DNA from: Amoeboaphelidium occidentale
Taxonomy: Eukaryota; Aphelidiomycota; Aphelidea
Direction of reading: 5' to 3'
DNA length: 64,000 bases
Assembly (NCBI GenBank): GCA_023515795.1
Contig: JALGPX010000024.1
Coordinates: 1 to 64,000, forward strand
Of the stretch, positions 21,183 to 31,700 are shown one piece after another. The notes below the pieces were generated by a model. The model was not told the origin of the DNA. It worked only from the letters and a program-made list of their open reading frames with translations, and did no database searches. The position numbers were made by a program, and so were the translations under genes. Position 1 is the stretch's first letter, and each line of letters opens with the position of its first letter.

Positions 21183-24017
21183 ATGAATGGAATCATGAAG
21201 ATCTTGCTGGTTGGTGTCGTCTTCCACTTTACTTATTTATGGAGTATCTTTGATATTTACTTCAGGACTCCGTTAGTGCATGGGATGACTCCAGTGAAGG
21301 CTGATACGGAGCCTCCTGCTAAGCGTTTGGTTCTATTCGTTGCTGATGGTTTGAGAGCAGATAAAACTTTCGAAACAACTCCATATCCTCCGTTTGAAGA
21401 AGAAGGCCAGCCTATAGACAGAATACCTTATTTAAGGAGTATTGTCAAAGAGCGAGGGAGATTTGGTGTATCTCATACAAGAGTTCCAACTGAATCTCGA
21501 CCTGGTCATGTTGCAGTTATCGCTGGGTTCTACGAAGATGTTAGTGCTGTTACGAAAGGATGGAAGATGAATCCTGTGGAGTTCGATTCTGTTTTCAATG
21601 AGAGTCGCCATACGTGGTCATTTGGAAGTCCTGATATTTTGCCCATGTTTAAGCTTGGAGCTAAAAATCCAGATAAAATCGAGACGTTCATGTACTCTGC
21701 GGAAGAAGAAGATTTTGCTTCAAAGGATGCAAAGAAGTTGGATGAAATGACTTTTGATTTTTGTTATGGGGTTTTCAATAGGTCGTTACAGAATGATACT
21801 TTGATGCAAATGTTGAAGCAAGACAAGATTGTTATATTTTTGCATCTTCTTGGTCTTGATACAAATGGACACGCTCATCTGCCTAACTCCAAGGAATACT
21901 TGGAAAATATCAGATATGTGGATGAAAAGATCAAAGCTTTCGTTGATTATCTAGATGAATTTTATGACCATGACCAAAAGACTGCTTATGTATTCACTGC
22001 AGATCATGGTATGTCAGATATTGGAAATCATGGCGATGGTAATCCACAAAACACAAGAACGCCTTTGATTGCATGGGGAGCTGGTATCGCCAAACCACAG
22101 AGAGGATTTAAGTCTGGTCATGACGAATATTCCAAGAATTGGAATTTAGATGATTATCACAGAAATGATGTACTGCAGGCAGACGTTGCACCTTTAATGA
22201 GTTCACTTATAGGAATTGAATTTCCCATGAATTCTGTTGGAACTTTGCCTTTGGAGTATTTGTCTGGAGATGACGAATTCAAAGCCAGAAATCTATTTGC
22301 TAATGCAAAGCAGATACTTGCTCAATATTTGGTCAAAGAGACGAAGAAAAGAAATGTAGAGCCATTCTTTCAAGAATTTAAACCGCTTTCGAATTCTACT
22401 CATTCACACGACATGCTTTTGAAACAGATAGAATCTTTTCTAACACAAAAGAAGTACATAGAAGCGCAAAATACTTCTCTGACTCTGATACAGCTTTGCT
22501 TAGAGGGCATGCGATATTTTCAGACGTATGACTGGCTCTTCCTTAGATCTGTTGTTTCTTCCGGATATCTTGGTTGGGTTGTATATTCTTCCGTGTTTGT
22601 TCTAAAAGAGTTTGTATTCAAAAGTTCTGTCCTTGATGGCAAAACTAATCTGCACAACGCTATTAATTTTGTGGCGACGATTGTCATGTGCTCGTTCGCT
22701 CTACTTCTTAGAGTGAAAGAAGCGCCTTTGCATTACAATCTTTATGTTCTATTCCCTGTTTACTTTTGGTCATGTGTGCTGAAGAAATTACACATTATTC
22801 AACAGCTTGTAATGAGGATAAGCATTAGCGCATTATTGTTCTCAGTGACATACATCATTGGGCTAGAATTGCTGGTGGCTAGTTATTTCTACAGAGAGAT
22901 ATTGGGATTCATCTTTGTGATTTTAGGACTATTATGGCCTATTCTGCAAATTAAAAAATCGTTCATCAAAAACAATCTAAGTTCTGTTGCATCATGGACG
23001 ATCACATGCATTTCGTCCTCGTCCTTTATGTTTCTGCCAGTACATCTCGAGGAAAACTTTCTTCTCATTGTTATTGGTGGATTACTGATTCTTACAATTG
23101 CTGTATTTTCGTTGATTTACATTCGCAAAGACCAAAATTCTCGTGGAACTGAATTGCTTGTGTCTTTCCAGTCTTCCTTGGTTCTTGGTAGTCTTCTACT
23201 CGTCATATCCACAATGAGCTCTCTAAGAGCAAAAGAAGGATTACCTCTCATTAATCAAATTCTTAGCTGGTTAGTTTTATGGACATCATTGATTGTCCCT
23301 ATGGTATTTATTAGGAATACTTCGAAACAGATACACAAATTGATCATTGTATTTCTAATGTTCGCACCAACAATGATATTCCTGACACTATCTTATGAGA
23401 CTCTATTCTATTCCAGTCTATTTCTCACTTTTCTGTCATGGTTACAATTGGAATCTGCTCTTTATAACGATGAACATACTGCATCTTCTGCAAACACTCC
23501 ATCATCTAAATCCATAACAAGAAAAGAAGAACAATTAACGAAAAATAGCCGCCCGCTGGAATTGAGGGACACTAGAATAGGTATATTCTTTCTATTCTTC
23601 ATCAATTGCGCATTCTTTGGCACCGGTAATGTTGCTTCTGTAGCATCATTCCAAATCTCTTCAGTATACAGGCTAACAACAATATTCTCTCCATTCTTTA
23701 TGGGTGGATTATTGACTTTAAAAATCCTGATTCCTTTTCTATTACTAGCATCCACATTCAACACAATCTCACGAAATCTCCAATTACCTTCCTTCTCTCT
23801 GTTTCTATTCACACTATCAACTACAGATATAATGACTATGAATTTCTTCTTTTTAGTTAGAGATTATGGTTCATGGTTGGAGATTGGAACTTCAATTAGT
23901 CATTTCGTAATTGCATGCCTGTTTGAAGTATTCATGGTGATGATCTTTGCACTAAGCTCTATACTAATGGATAGTAGGACTGATGGTGCACAAGGGAAAA
24001 GAAAGAAGATCAATTAA
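21183..24017 (+). CDS. MCD4: GPI ethanolamine phosphate transferase 1 (PIG-N/Mcd4)
   Basis: 944 residues in one exon. It adds ethanolamine phosphate to the first mannose of GPI anchor precursors in the ER lumen. N-terminal signal anchor, then the alkaline-phosphatase-like catalytic domain: VLFVADGLRAD (metal Asp), VPTESRPGHVAV (nucleophile Thr), LLGLDTNGHAH and ADHGMSDIGNHGDG. From about residue 450, some fourteen hydrophobic spans form the PIG-N C-terminal domain. Length matches yeast Mcd4 (919). The stop codon overlaps that of the convergent LYAR-like gene: TAA at 24015-24017 here, TTA at 24014-24016 read on the other strand. Confidence 0.96.
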   Translation: MNGIMKILLVGVVFHFTYLWSIFDIYFRTPLVHGMTPVKADTEPPAKRLVLFVADGLRADKTFETTPYPPFEEEGQPIDRIPYLRSIVKERGRFGVSHTRVPTESRPGHVAVIAGFYEDVSAVTKGWKMNPVEFDSVFNESRHTWSFGSPDILPMFKLGAKNPDKIETFMYSAEEEDFASKDAKKLDEMTFDFCYGVFNRSLQNDTLMQMLKQDKIVIFLHLLGLDTNGHAHLPNSKEYLENIRYVDEKIKAFVDYLDEFYDHDQKTAYVFTADHGMSDIGNHGDGNPQNTRTPLIAWGAGIAKPQRGFKSGHDEYSKNWNLDDYHRNDVLQADVAPLMSSLIGIEFPMNSVGTLPLEYLSGDDEFKARNLFANAKQILAQYLVKETKKRNVEPFFQEFKPLSNSTHSHDMLLKQIESFLTQKKYIEAQNTSLTLIQLCLEGMRYFQTYDWLFLRSVVSSGYLGWVVYSSVFVLKEFVFKSSVLDGKTNLHNAINFVATIVMCSFALLLRVKEAPLHYNLYVLFPVYFWSCVLKKLHIIQQLVMRISISALLFSVTYIIGLELLVASYFYREILGFIFVILGLLWPILQIKKSFIKNNLSSVASWTITCISSSSFMFLPVHLEENFLLIVIGGLLILTIAVFSLIYIRKDQNSRGTELLVSFQSSLVLGSLLLVISTMSSLRAKEGLPLINQILSWLVLWTSLIVPMVFIRNTSKQIHKLIIVFLMFAPTMIFLTLSYETLFYSSLFLTFLSWLQLESALYNDEHTASSANTPSSKSITRKEEQLTKNSRPLELRDTRIGIFFLFFINCAFFGTGNVASVASFQISSVYRLTTIFSPFFMGGLLTLKILIPFLLLASTFNTISRNLQLPSFSLFLFTLSTTDIMTMNFFFLVRDYGSWLEIGTSISHFVIACLFEVFMVMIFALSSILMDSRTDGAQGKRKKIN

Positions 24018-24253
24018 CAATCTATTATAACAATCTGCTTTTTCTTGCCATCTCCCTCTTCAACTAATTGTACCATCAACTTCTTCAATACATCTTTAGT
24101 CTTTTGTCCCTTGAAAGCCTTCTTTAGTACGCTCCTTAGCGACGAAGATTTGGTTTCTTCAGTCTTTAGAACTTTAACGAGAGGTGAATCTTTCACAACC
24201 TCTAAAACCTTCTTCTGTTGTTGCGGTTGTTGTTGTTGTTGCTGTTGCTTCAT

Positions 24254-24286
<33 letters not shown>

Positions 24287-24478
24287 CGTTTGCTTCGATT
24301 TCCCCTGATACTTCTCCACTTCTGTAATACACGATGTATGCTGCCTGTAATCACAATTATAGAAATCCACTGAACAATCCACACAAGAGAAGCACGTATT
24401 CCTACACCTCATCCTGTGCGCATCCAATTTAGGTTTCTTAACAGTCTCCTGGCACTTATCGCAAACAAAAGACACCAT
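24014..24478 (-). CDS. LYAR-like zinc-finger nucleolar protein with polyglutamine
   Basis: 154 residues from the ATG of MVSFVCDKC; the frame is open upstream into the Pex19 tail region but the family starts here. Two LYAR-type zinc fingers: CDKCQETVKKPKLDAH...C and CVDCSVDFYNCDYRQHTSC. LYAR proteins are nucleolar and act in rRNA processing. After TEVEKYQGK comes a long Gln tract (about 24286-24200) unusual for the family, then a basic tail. The C-terminus is much shorter than animal LYAR. Starts 75 bases beyond the Pex19 stop on the same strand. Confidence 0.85.
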
Positions 24479-24552
24479 CCTGAAAGATAGAAGAGAACGC
24501 GTCAAAAAAAGCAGCAAATACCTTGATTCAACTCCTTTGATTATAGATTTAT

Positions 24553-25310
24553 TCACATTTGCTTGCACTCTGGTGGCATGTCCTCTTGTGCACTGGCTAA
24601 AAGACTATCCAGACTCTCTTGACTATTTGTATCCTTATTATCTCCACCAGAAGGAACCTACACAAACAACATCAATGAAACCTCCTCCTATAAAAAGCAT
24701 TTACCATTGAATCCATTAATTCTACTGGAGGTGGTCCCAATGCCTGTAATTCCTCCAATAACTCTTGAACTCTATCTGAATCCTTCTCTTTCTCTTCTGA
24801 ATTAGAAGATTCAAATATCTTTACTAATTTCAGTGTAATTTCATACTGTTTTCTATAAGTATCATTTCCTTTAATGTACTGCGGATACTTTATAGATAAT
24901 TCCTTTAAAGGTTCATATAAAACATCCTTTGATAATAATTGTGACATCATTGAATCAATCAATCCATTCAAGTCATCTTCTTTAATAAAATCCCCCACTG
25001 GAAGTTCTTCTTCTACTTCTACTTCTACTTTCTGTTTGTGTAATAATTCCTGTATATTCTCATAAACATTCTTCTCCTCATTCTGTAGATTTAATGAATC
25101 AACCAATTTGGACATTTCATCTTCCAATTCTGTAGAATCTTCTTTTCCTTCTTCCTTGTTCTTCTTGTTCTTAGAATTGGTGGAATCAAATTCATTCAAT
25201 ACATCTACAAACAAACAAACAAACAAATAAATTTCAATCGTTTATTTTTAATTACCATCAAGTAATAAATCATCCAATTCTTCTTCTTCTCTTTGTGTTT
25301 CTTCAACCAT
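24553..25310 (-). CDS. PEX19: Peroxisomal membrane-protein chaperone Pex19
   Basis: Three exons, 25256-25310, 24705-25204 and 24553-24657, introns 51 and 47 nt, 219 residues. The first exon gives EEEELDDLLLDDVLNEF, the N-terminal Pex3-binding region. The core has LIDSMMSQLLSKDVLYEPLKEL and KYPQYIKG, then ELLEELQALGPPPVELMDSMV, all Pex19 signatures. The last exon ends MPPECKQM: CKQM is a CaaX farnesylation box placed exactly at the stop (TGA), as in yeast and human Pex19. It binds newly made peroxisomal membrane proteins in the cytosol and docks on Pex3, so the organism should have peroxisomes. Codons are A/T-rich compared with genes before 24 kb. Confidence 0.95.
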
Positions 25311-25353
25311 TCCTCCTCCCAATCACTTCCAACAAAAAAAAATTATTCTTCTT

Positions 25354-26513
25354 CTATTCAACCAACCCCTGCCTCAAAGCATATTCTGTCCATGATCCAT
25401 CATACAATTTAACATTCTTATATCCCAATAATTCATGTAAAGCTAAGAATAAACATGCAGCAGTTACACCAGAACCACAACTACAAACAATCTCAGAATC
25501 CCTCTTTAATCCTGCTTGTGAGAAGATGGAGTGTAATTCTTCTTTACTCTTCATTTCTCCTCTGTCATTAAACAACTCATTATAAGGAACATTAATAGAA
25601 TTGGGAATACTTACTGATTTCAATCCTTTTATAGGTTCTTTATCTTTACCACTAAATCTACCTCTAGAACGAGCATCCACAATTACTCTTTCTTTCTTCT
25701 TTAAAAAAGGAAATTGTTCATATTTAAAGAGTAAATCATCTCTAACTGGTAATTGTACTCTATATCCTTCAGTCTTACTCGAATTAAAAGAGTTAACTTG
25801 TAACAAAAACATGTATTCTTCTAATTCTTTACTTACTTCACTCTCTCTCTCTCTCTTAATACTCTCTCTCTTAATACTCTCTTATATATTTGAATGATTA
25901 AAATACTTCAGTGTAAAGAATACTCTGAATCGACTATGAACAGCAGAATNCTCGAATTAAAAGAGTTAACTTGTAAGAAAAACATGTATTCTTCTAATTC
26001 TTTACTTACTTCACTCTCTCTCTCTCTCTCTTAATACTCTCTCTCTATCTTAATACTCTCTTATATATTTGAATGATTAAAATACTTCAGTGTAAAGAAT
26101 ACTCTGAATCGACTATGAACAGCAGAATAACAATCATACAAAACTAATTCATCATCATTTGAAATTAATGTTTTCATATTATTGTTCATATACTCTTCAA
26201 ATACTTTAACAGAAGAAGGCAACATGTGTGGATAAGGAGATTGTTTATCTGAACATTCTTCAAAATCAAAGTATAATCCTCCTCTTCTATTATTATTATT
26301 ATTATTTCTATTATTATTTCTATTATTATTATTAGAAGTTCTTTGTAGAAATTCAGTATAACCATTCGTTTTAGTTGAAAGCATATGTCAACTACAATCA
26401 ATAAATTTAAAACAAGAAGAAGATTTCTTAAAAGTAGAAGTAGTAGAAGTAGAAGTAGAAGTAGTAGTAGATGAAAGTATTTCTCTAGCTGAAATTAACA
26501 CTTGTTTATTCAT
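25354..26513 (-). pseudogene. 3-mercaptopyruvate sulfurtransferase, disrupted by gaps and in-frame stops
   Basis: Two-domain rhodanese. The C-terminal domain (25354-25812) has VDARSRGRFSG and the active loop CSCGSGVTAA, whose CGSGVT is the mercaptopyruvate type rather than thiosulfate type. The N-terminal domain (26061-26513) has VLISAREIL, LSTKTNGYTEFLQ, YFDFEECSDKQSPYPHMLPS and RFRVFFTLKYFNHSN. Between IDCS and HMLST lies TGA (26388-26390), just where relatives have Trp; the following domain ends at a TAA after FNHSNI, before the expected LNGG stretch. An Asn-rich insert and CT repeats mark expansion. The region is duplicated around Ns at 25950 and 26544. It may be a true pseudogene, or a sound gene spoilt by assembly in repeats. 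Confidence 0.7.
25778..26128. repeat. Near-duplicate of about 175 bp around the N at 25950
   Basis: Bases 25778-25949 recur at 25951-26128, differing by one base and by the length of CT-repeat runs. The shared part covers the link between the two rhodanese domains. As elsewhere in this window, the copy border is the N itself, suggesting unmerged overlapping contigs or alleles with different microsatellite lengths. Confidence 0.85.
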
Positions 26514-26826
26514 TTACACCAATCAATCAATCAATCAATCAATNGGATAAGGAGATTGTTTATCTGAACATTCTTCAAAATCAAAGTATAATCCTCCTCT
26601 TCTATTATTATTATTATTATTATTTCTATTATTATTAGAAGTTCTTTGTAGAAATTCAGTATAACCATTCGTTTTAGTTGAAAGCATATGTCAACTACAA
26701 TCAATAAATTTAAAAAAAGAAGAAGATTTCTTAAAAGTAGAAGTAGAAGTAGATGAAAGTATTTCTCTAGCTGAAATTAACACTTGTTTATTCATTTACA
26801 CCAATCAATCAATCAATCAATCAATC
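26230..26826. repeat. Near-duplicate of about 300 bp around the N at 26544
   Basis: Bases 26230-26543 recur from 26545 to about 26826. Copies differ mainly in ATT, AGT and AATC microsatellite lengths. Both copies include the sulfurtransferase 5' end and its in-frame TGA (26388-26390 and 26691-26693), so that stop is not a one-read error if the copies come from independent reads. Confidence 0.85.
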
Positions 26827-27126
26827 TTGTTCTTGTTGATGCATCATTTCCTTTCTTTCCAGATATTTCAATCGTATTTTGTCTCTATACTCTTCTGTTG
26901 TATACTTTTTCACACATTCATTCATTTCTTTTGATACAGGACGACATTGTAACCATTTAAAAGTATGAGAGCGTGCACATTCAATATACTTCAATACTAA
27001 TTCATCACATTGACTAAGAGCATATCTCTTTAATTCCTTAATCATTCGTTCTTCATCAACTTTGGAAAGACCGATTAATTTTGAACTGTTTAAAGTAGGT
27101 GAAGTGGAATCTTTAGAGGAAGACAT
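26821..27126 (-). CDS. CMC1: Twin CX9C mitochondrial protein, Cmc1-like
   Basis: 101 residues. Two CX9C motifs face each other: CDELVLKYIEC and CRPVSKEMNEC, with CARSHTFKWLQC linking them, followed by YRDKIRLKYLERKE. This is the CHCH fold of Cmc1, a copper-linked assembly factor for cytochrome c oxidase imported to the intermembrane space by the Mia40 pathway. The Ser-rich N-terminus (about 20 residues) is variable. Starts divergently from the next gene with 57 bases between, and ends in repeats shared with the sulfurtransferase region. Confidence 0.88.
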   Translation of the reverse strand: MSSSKDSTSPTLNSSKLIGLSKVDEERMIKELKRYALSQCDELVLKYIECARSHTFKWLQCRPVSKEMNECVKKYTTEEYRDKIRLKYLERKEMMHQQEQD

Positions 27127-27183
27127 TTCTTTTTTTTTTTCTTCTTCTTCTTATTTGAATCAGTTTTTGAAAAAGAAGGAAAG

Positions 27184-28229
27184 ATGGTCAAAGTGGTGGA
27201 TACAAAGAGTAGTAAATCAACTACTTCAACTTCAACTTCAACTATAATAATTCCTCCTTTGAATACTCCACAGAGAATTAGAAATGCTTGGAAAAAGATT
27301 AAATTAAGAAAACCCAAGAGGATTATCCTAAGATTCTGTTGTTGTTATTGTAATGAAGAAGAATTGAATGATATCACAGTGGAATTAAAGAATTGTACTT
27401 TGGTCATTAAAACATTTACTAAATTAAAAGAAATGCAGAGTTTTATAAATCAGTTATCATCAGATAGTGGAAGTAGTTCATCATCATCAGTTTATAATAC
27501 GTTGACTGTAATGTTTATCTACTCTAATAACTCTAATAACTCTGATAAAAATCTGTTGAGTTGGTTCAAGTATTGTTACTTTTATTTGTTGGAAAAGAAG
27601 TTATCATCATTCTCATTTCCCATGATTGTAGTAGAAGGAGATTCAGCAGAAGTAGATTCAGCTGAAGAAATTGTAAAGTCATTTGTGTATGAATATGATT
27701 TATTGTATGAGAATTTATTGTTGAATGGATTATACATTTGGAATGGTCCATTGATTGATTCTACTTCAAATGGAAGGGAAAAGATTATTTTAGGGAATGT
27801 TTTAGTTTCTTCTAATGAGGATGTTCCTTTTCATCAGAATTGTTTAAATGTATTTTATACTTCTACTTCTAAAAAGAGTAGAGGTAGTGGTTGTGGATTC
27901 AAGGTTATGGAGATTGTAAAGAATATTACAAATACAAAAGAGAAGGAGTTGTTTAAAGAATATATGAAAGATAAAGAAGGTGGTGGTGAGGGATGGAATG
28001 TTGAATTTAGAGGGGAATTAGGGTTAACTGCTTCAGATGGAGAGTTGTTGTTGTTGTTGTTGTGTAGATTAAGGGTTCCATTGGTTAAATTGGAAGTAGA
28101 AGATGATCCGGAAGAAGATCAGGAAGAAGAAGAAGAAGAAGAAGAAGATGTTTTATACTTTTTATTAGAGTTAAAGGAACAACAACAGAAACAGAAAGTA
28201 TTACTGTTTGATATGAAGTTGTTAAAGTT

Positions 28230-28268
<39 letters not shown>

Positions 28269-28689
28269 ACCACAACAACCCTCTAAAAGTAACAGTCCAT
28301 ATGATTTACTGTGTGGGTTAAGTAGTGGATTACTTTCTAGGGTTCATGAAAAGAGTCTCGATTTCGATATGGAGAGTATGTTGAGAGAGTATACTGATGC
28401 AACAGAGCAGAATATCAAAGAAATTATAGGATATTACAAGCAGAAGGAAGAAGTGCAGGAAGAAGAAGAAGAATTGTTTAGTGAGAAGGAGCAGGAAGAA
28501 AAAGTTATAGAAGAAGAAGAAGAAGAAGAAGAACCAGCTGGGTTGGTTGAGAATGTTAAAGAAGAAGAGAATGTCTTTATGATGGAAGAAGAAAAAGAAT
28601 TAGTAGCTCCTACTATTACTACAAAACCAAAGAGAATATCAAATTTGAAATTGGCAAAGATGCGTAGGCAAAAGGCAATGAAGGAGTAA
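27184..28689 (+). CDS. Uncharacterised protein with polyGlu and polyGln tracts
   Basis: 501 residues, single exon, not recognised. Residues 1-60 are Ser/Thr-rich then basic (IRNAWKKIKLRKPKR), followed by FCCCYC. Residues 70-300 look folded, with hydrophobic strands such as TLTVMFIYS, FPMIVVEGD and LLLLLLCRLRVPLVKLEV. This is followed by an acidic run (28088-28150), a Gln tract (28230-28280), a helical segment (FDMESMLREYTDATEQNIKEI), more Glu-rich sequence and a basic end KLAKMRRQKAMKE. The alternation of strands with VEGD could be a GTPase-like or p34/AAGAB-like fold, but no P-loop is present. Shares a divergent promoter with Cmc1. Confidence 0.65.
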
Positions 28690-28780
28690 TTGTTGTGATT
28701 ATTTTAATTAGAATTATTATGTATGAGACGTTGTTGTCGTGCTTTTTGTTTCTCTGCAAACATATTCCACTAATCATTGA

Positions 28781-31700
28781 ATGGGAATCCCAAAGTTCTT
28801 TCGTTGGATTTCTGAAAGGTATCCACTGTGCTCTCAGCTGATACAGGAATCGCTAATTCCGGAATTTGACTGTCTGTACTTGGACATGAATGGGATCATT
28901 CATAATTGTACACATGGCAATTCTGATGATGTGCACTTTCGCATGACTGAAGATGATCAGTTTCTGTCTGTGTTTTACTATATAGAGCATCTGTTTAGTA
29001 AAATTAGGCCGCAGAAGGTGTTTTACTTGGCTGTGGATGGTGTTGCGCCGAGAGCCAAGATCAATCAGCAGCGTAGTAGAAGATTTCGTAGTGCTAAAGA
29101 GGCTGCGGAGAGTGTAAAGAAGGCTTTGGACAGGGGTGAAGTTCTTCCGGAAGAAGAAGCATTCGATTCTAATTGTATAACTCCTGGTACAGAGTTCATG
29201 GAAAGATTGTCTACACAGTTGTCTTACTTTATTGCAAAGAAAGTTAGTGAAGATGCGAATTGGAGAAAGTGTAGAATTATTTTGAGTGGTCATGAAGTTC
29301 CTGGTGAGGGAGAGCACAAGATTATGGATTTCATTAGACAGGAACGCTCCAAAGAGGGTTATGATCCAAACACTAGGCATTGTCTGTATGGTTTAGATGC
29401 TGATTTGATAATGCTGGGTTTAGTGTCTCATGATCCTCACTTTTGTTTACTAAGAGAAGAAGTTTCTTTTGGTCCGCAGAAGAGGAAGAAGAATCAAGCT
29501 AATCCTGAAAGTCAGCGATTCTATTTGATGCATTTGTGTATTCTGCGAGAGTACTTGGATCTGGAATTCAGGAATGATTTGATGCCTGCTCTAAAAGACA
29601 AGTATGATTTGGAGAAGATAATTGATGATTTCATCTTGATGTGCCTGTTTGTCGGTAATGACTTTCTTCCTCATTTGCCGGATTTGCATATTAATGAAGG
29701 AGCTTTACCTATTCTGTATGATATATACAAAAAAGTTGTGATTAAAGCTGCCAGTTCTGATGAATCTGCTGCTGCTGCAAAGACTACAGGAAAATCGTTT
29801 TACATGAACAATGGCGGGAAAATCAATTATGAAATTTTGTATCTGATGCTGGAACATTTAGCACAGAAAGAATTCGATCAATTTGAAGAGTATCAAGCTG
29901 ACGTTGACTTTTTGATTAGTAAGAATTCAAATAGGAAGAAGTTCTCCAAGAAGATTACTGTAACGGTGAAACAAAAAGAGTTTGTCTTGGATATGAAGAA
30001 CTTTCTATCAGATCGTTTTGCAAAGGATTTGACATTTACTTTTAGCAGTGCTGATGATGCGCTTTTTGTTGAAGAGTTGGTCAAAGAATTGGGAATGTTT
30101 TATGGTAAAGGAACTGTGGACGGAAAGCCTTCATTGACTGTATCTCACAAAAAGTTCGGGGCAGACTCCGACGAGGTAAATGAGTCTACAGACTCGGATG
30201 ATGACGACGACGATGAAGAATCGCAACTGGCACGTTTCAGAGTACTGAGAAAATANNNNNNNNNNNNNNNNNNNTCATTGACTGTATCTCACAAAAAGTT
30301 CGGGGCAGACTCCGACGAGGGAAATGAGTCTACAGACTCGGATGATGACGACGACGATGAAGAATCGCAACTGGCACGTTTCAGAGTACTGAGAAAATAC
30401 GAACAAGCTGCGGTATCAAACACCAAACTAATGAAATCAGAAACTTCTGCTAGTGGTCCAAACGAGGAAAATGAAAATTTTGTTAACTGGAGAAAAGATT
30501 ACTACCGAGAGAAATTGAAGTTTAAGTCTGATAGTCCGGAAAGTGTTGAAGAGCTTGTAATGCAGTATCTGTTGGGTTTACAATGGGTTATGTTTTATTA
30601 TTACGAAGGTGTTCCTTCTTGGGGCTGGTTCTTTCCTTATCATTATGCTCCTAAGATTTCTGACTTGATTACTGATCGTGGACCTTCTGAGCTTCAGCAA
30701 ATTATTGATTCGAGGCTTCCATTTGAAACTGGCAAGCCATTTTTGCCATTTGAGCAACTTATGGGCGTGCTTCCTTCGCTGTCCATGAAGCATATTCCTG
30801 AAGCTTTTCGAGAGTTGATGGTTGATGTTAATTCTCCTATTTTGGACTTTTATCCTTTAAACTTCGAGCTTGATTTGAATGGCAAGAAAAACGATTGGGA
30901 AGCTGTTGTCAAGATCCCGTTCATCGACGAAGTTCGATTATTGGAGGCCATGAAGACCAAAAGCCACATGCTGTCTAATGACGAGAAGAGGAGAAACAGC
31001 TTTGGGAACGCTTGGATTTTCAGTTATGATGCCTCATTAGATTATCAGTATCCTTCGATTGTAACAGAAAAGATGCCTCCTCTAATCCATTGCCACTGCA
31101 AGAGAAATGTCTTTGTTCAGCCTCAGATTTCTAATATTAAGAAAGGTTTGCTGAAGAATGTTGGACTTGGCTTAGACCAATTGCCTGGCTTTCCTTCCCT
31201 TAAAACGCTCAAGTGGAATAGTCAGCTCATTAGGGCCCAAGTGGCCATATTTCAGCAAGAAAGTAGAAATCCTTCGATTATGCTCAGGCTGATGAATCAG
31301 GACGAACTGAATGATGTTGAAACCGTCGATTTAGCAAAGAAGTATTTAGGAACCGCTGTTTATGCTGGTTGGCCGTTCTTAGCGGAAGCAGTCGTTACTG
31401 GGGTTAGCGATAGATTGAACACATACCAATTAAAAGATGCCAGATACCCTTACATCATGAAAAAGGCTGAAGACCCGCTTTGGAAGAATGAACAGGTTAA
31501 AGTCAATCAAAACCAAAAACCTGAGATGTTTGATCAGAGAATGCAAAGACTTGAAACTCAGTACTCCAAGAGATACGGTGCATTTATTAACGAAGTTGAA
31601 GTTGTGTTCCACGTTTGTTTGTTGAAAGGGATGAAAAGGTTAGACAATGGAGCTCTAAACAAAAATTTCGGCGATATGTCTGATTATGTCCAGTATCCAT

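Noticed and set aside
24050-24308. Cys-rich open frame on the plus strand
   Set aside because: It is the antisense of the LYAR polyglutamine tract; the polyCys run is a shadow.
26388-26390. Change of genetic code, TGA read as Trp
   Set aside because: Pex19 ends with TGA directly after a correct CaaX box, and MADS, MARK, Cmc1 and Xrn1 also end sensibly at TGA.
25778-26826. CRISPR-like array in the repeat-rich sulfurtransferase region
   Set aside because: Repeats are microsatellites and gap-flanked contig copies, without regular spacers, in a eukaryotic gene context.
30131-30399. True tandem duplication in the Xrn1 acidic linker
   Set aside because: The copies meet at a run of Ns and are identical but for one base, which fits assembly overlap better.
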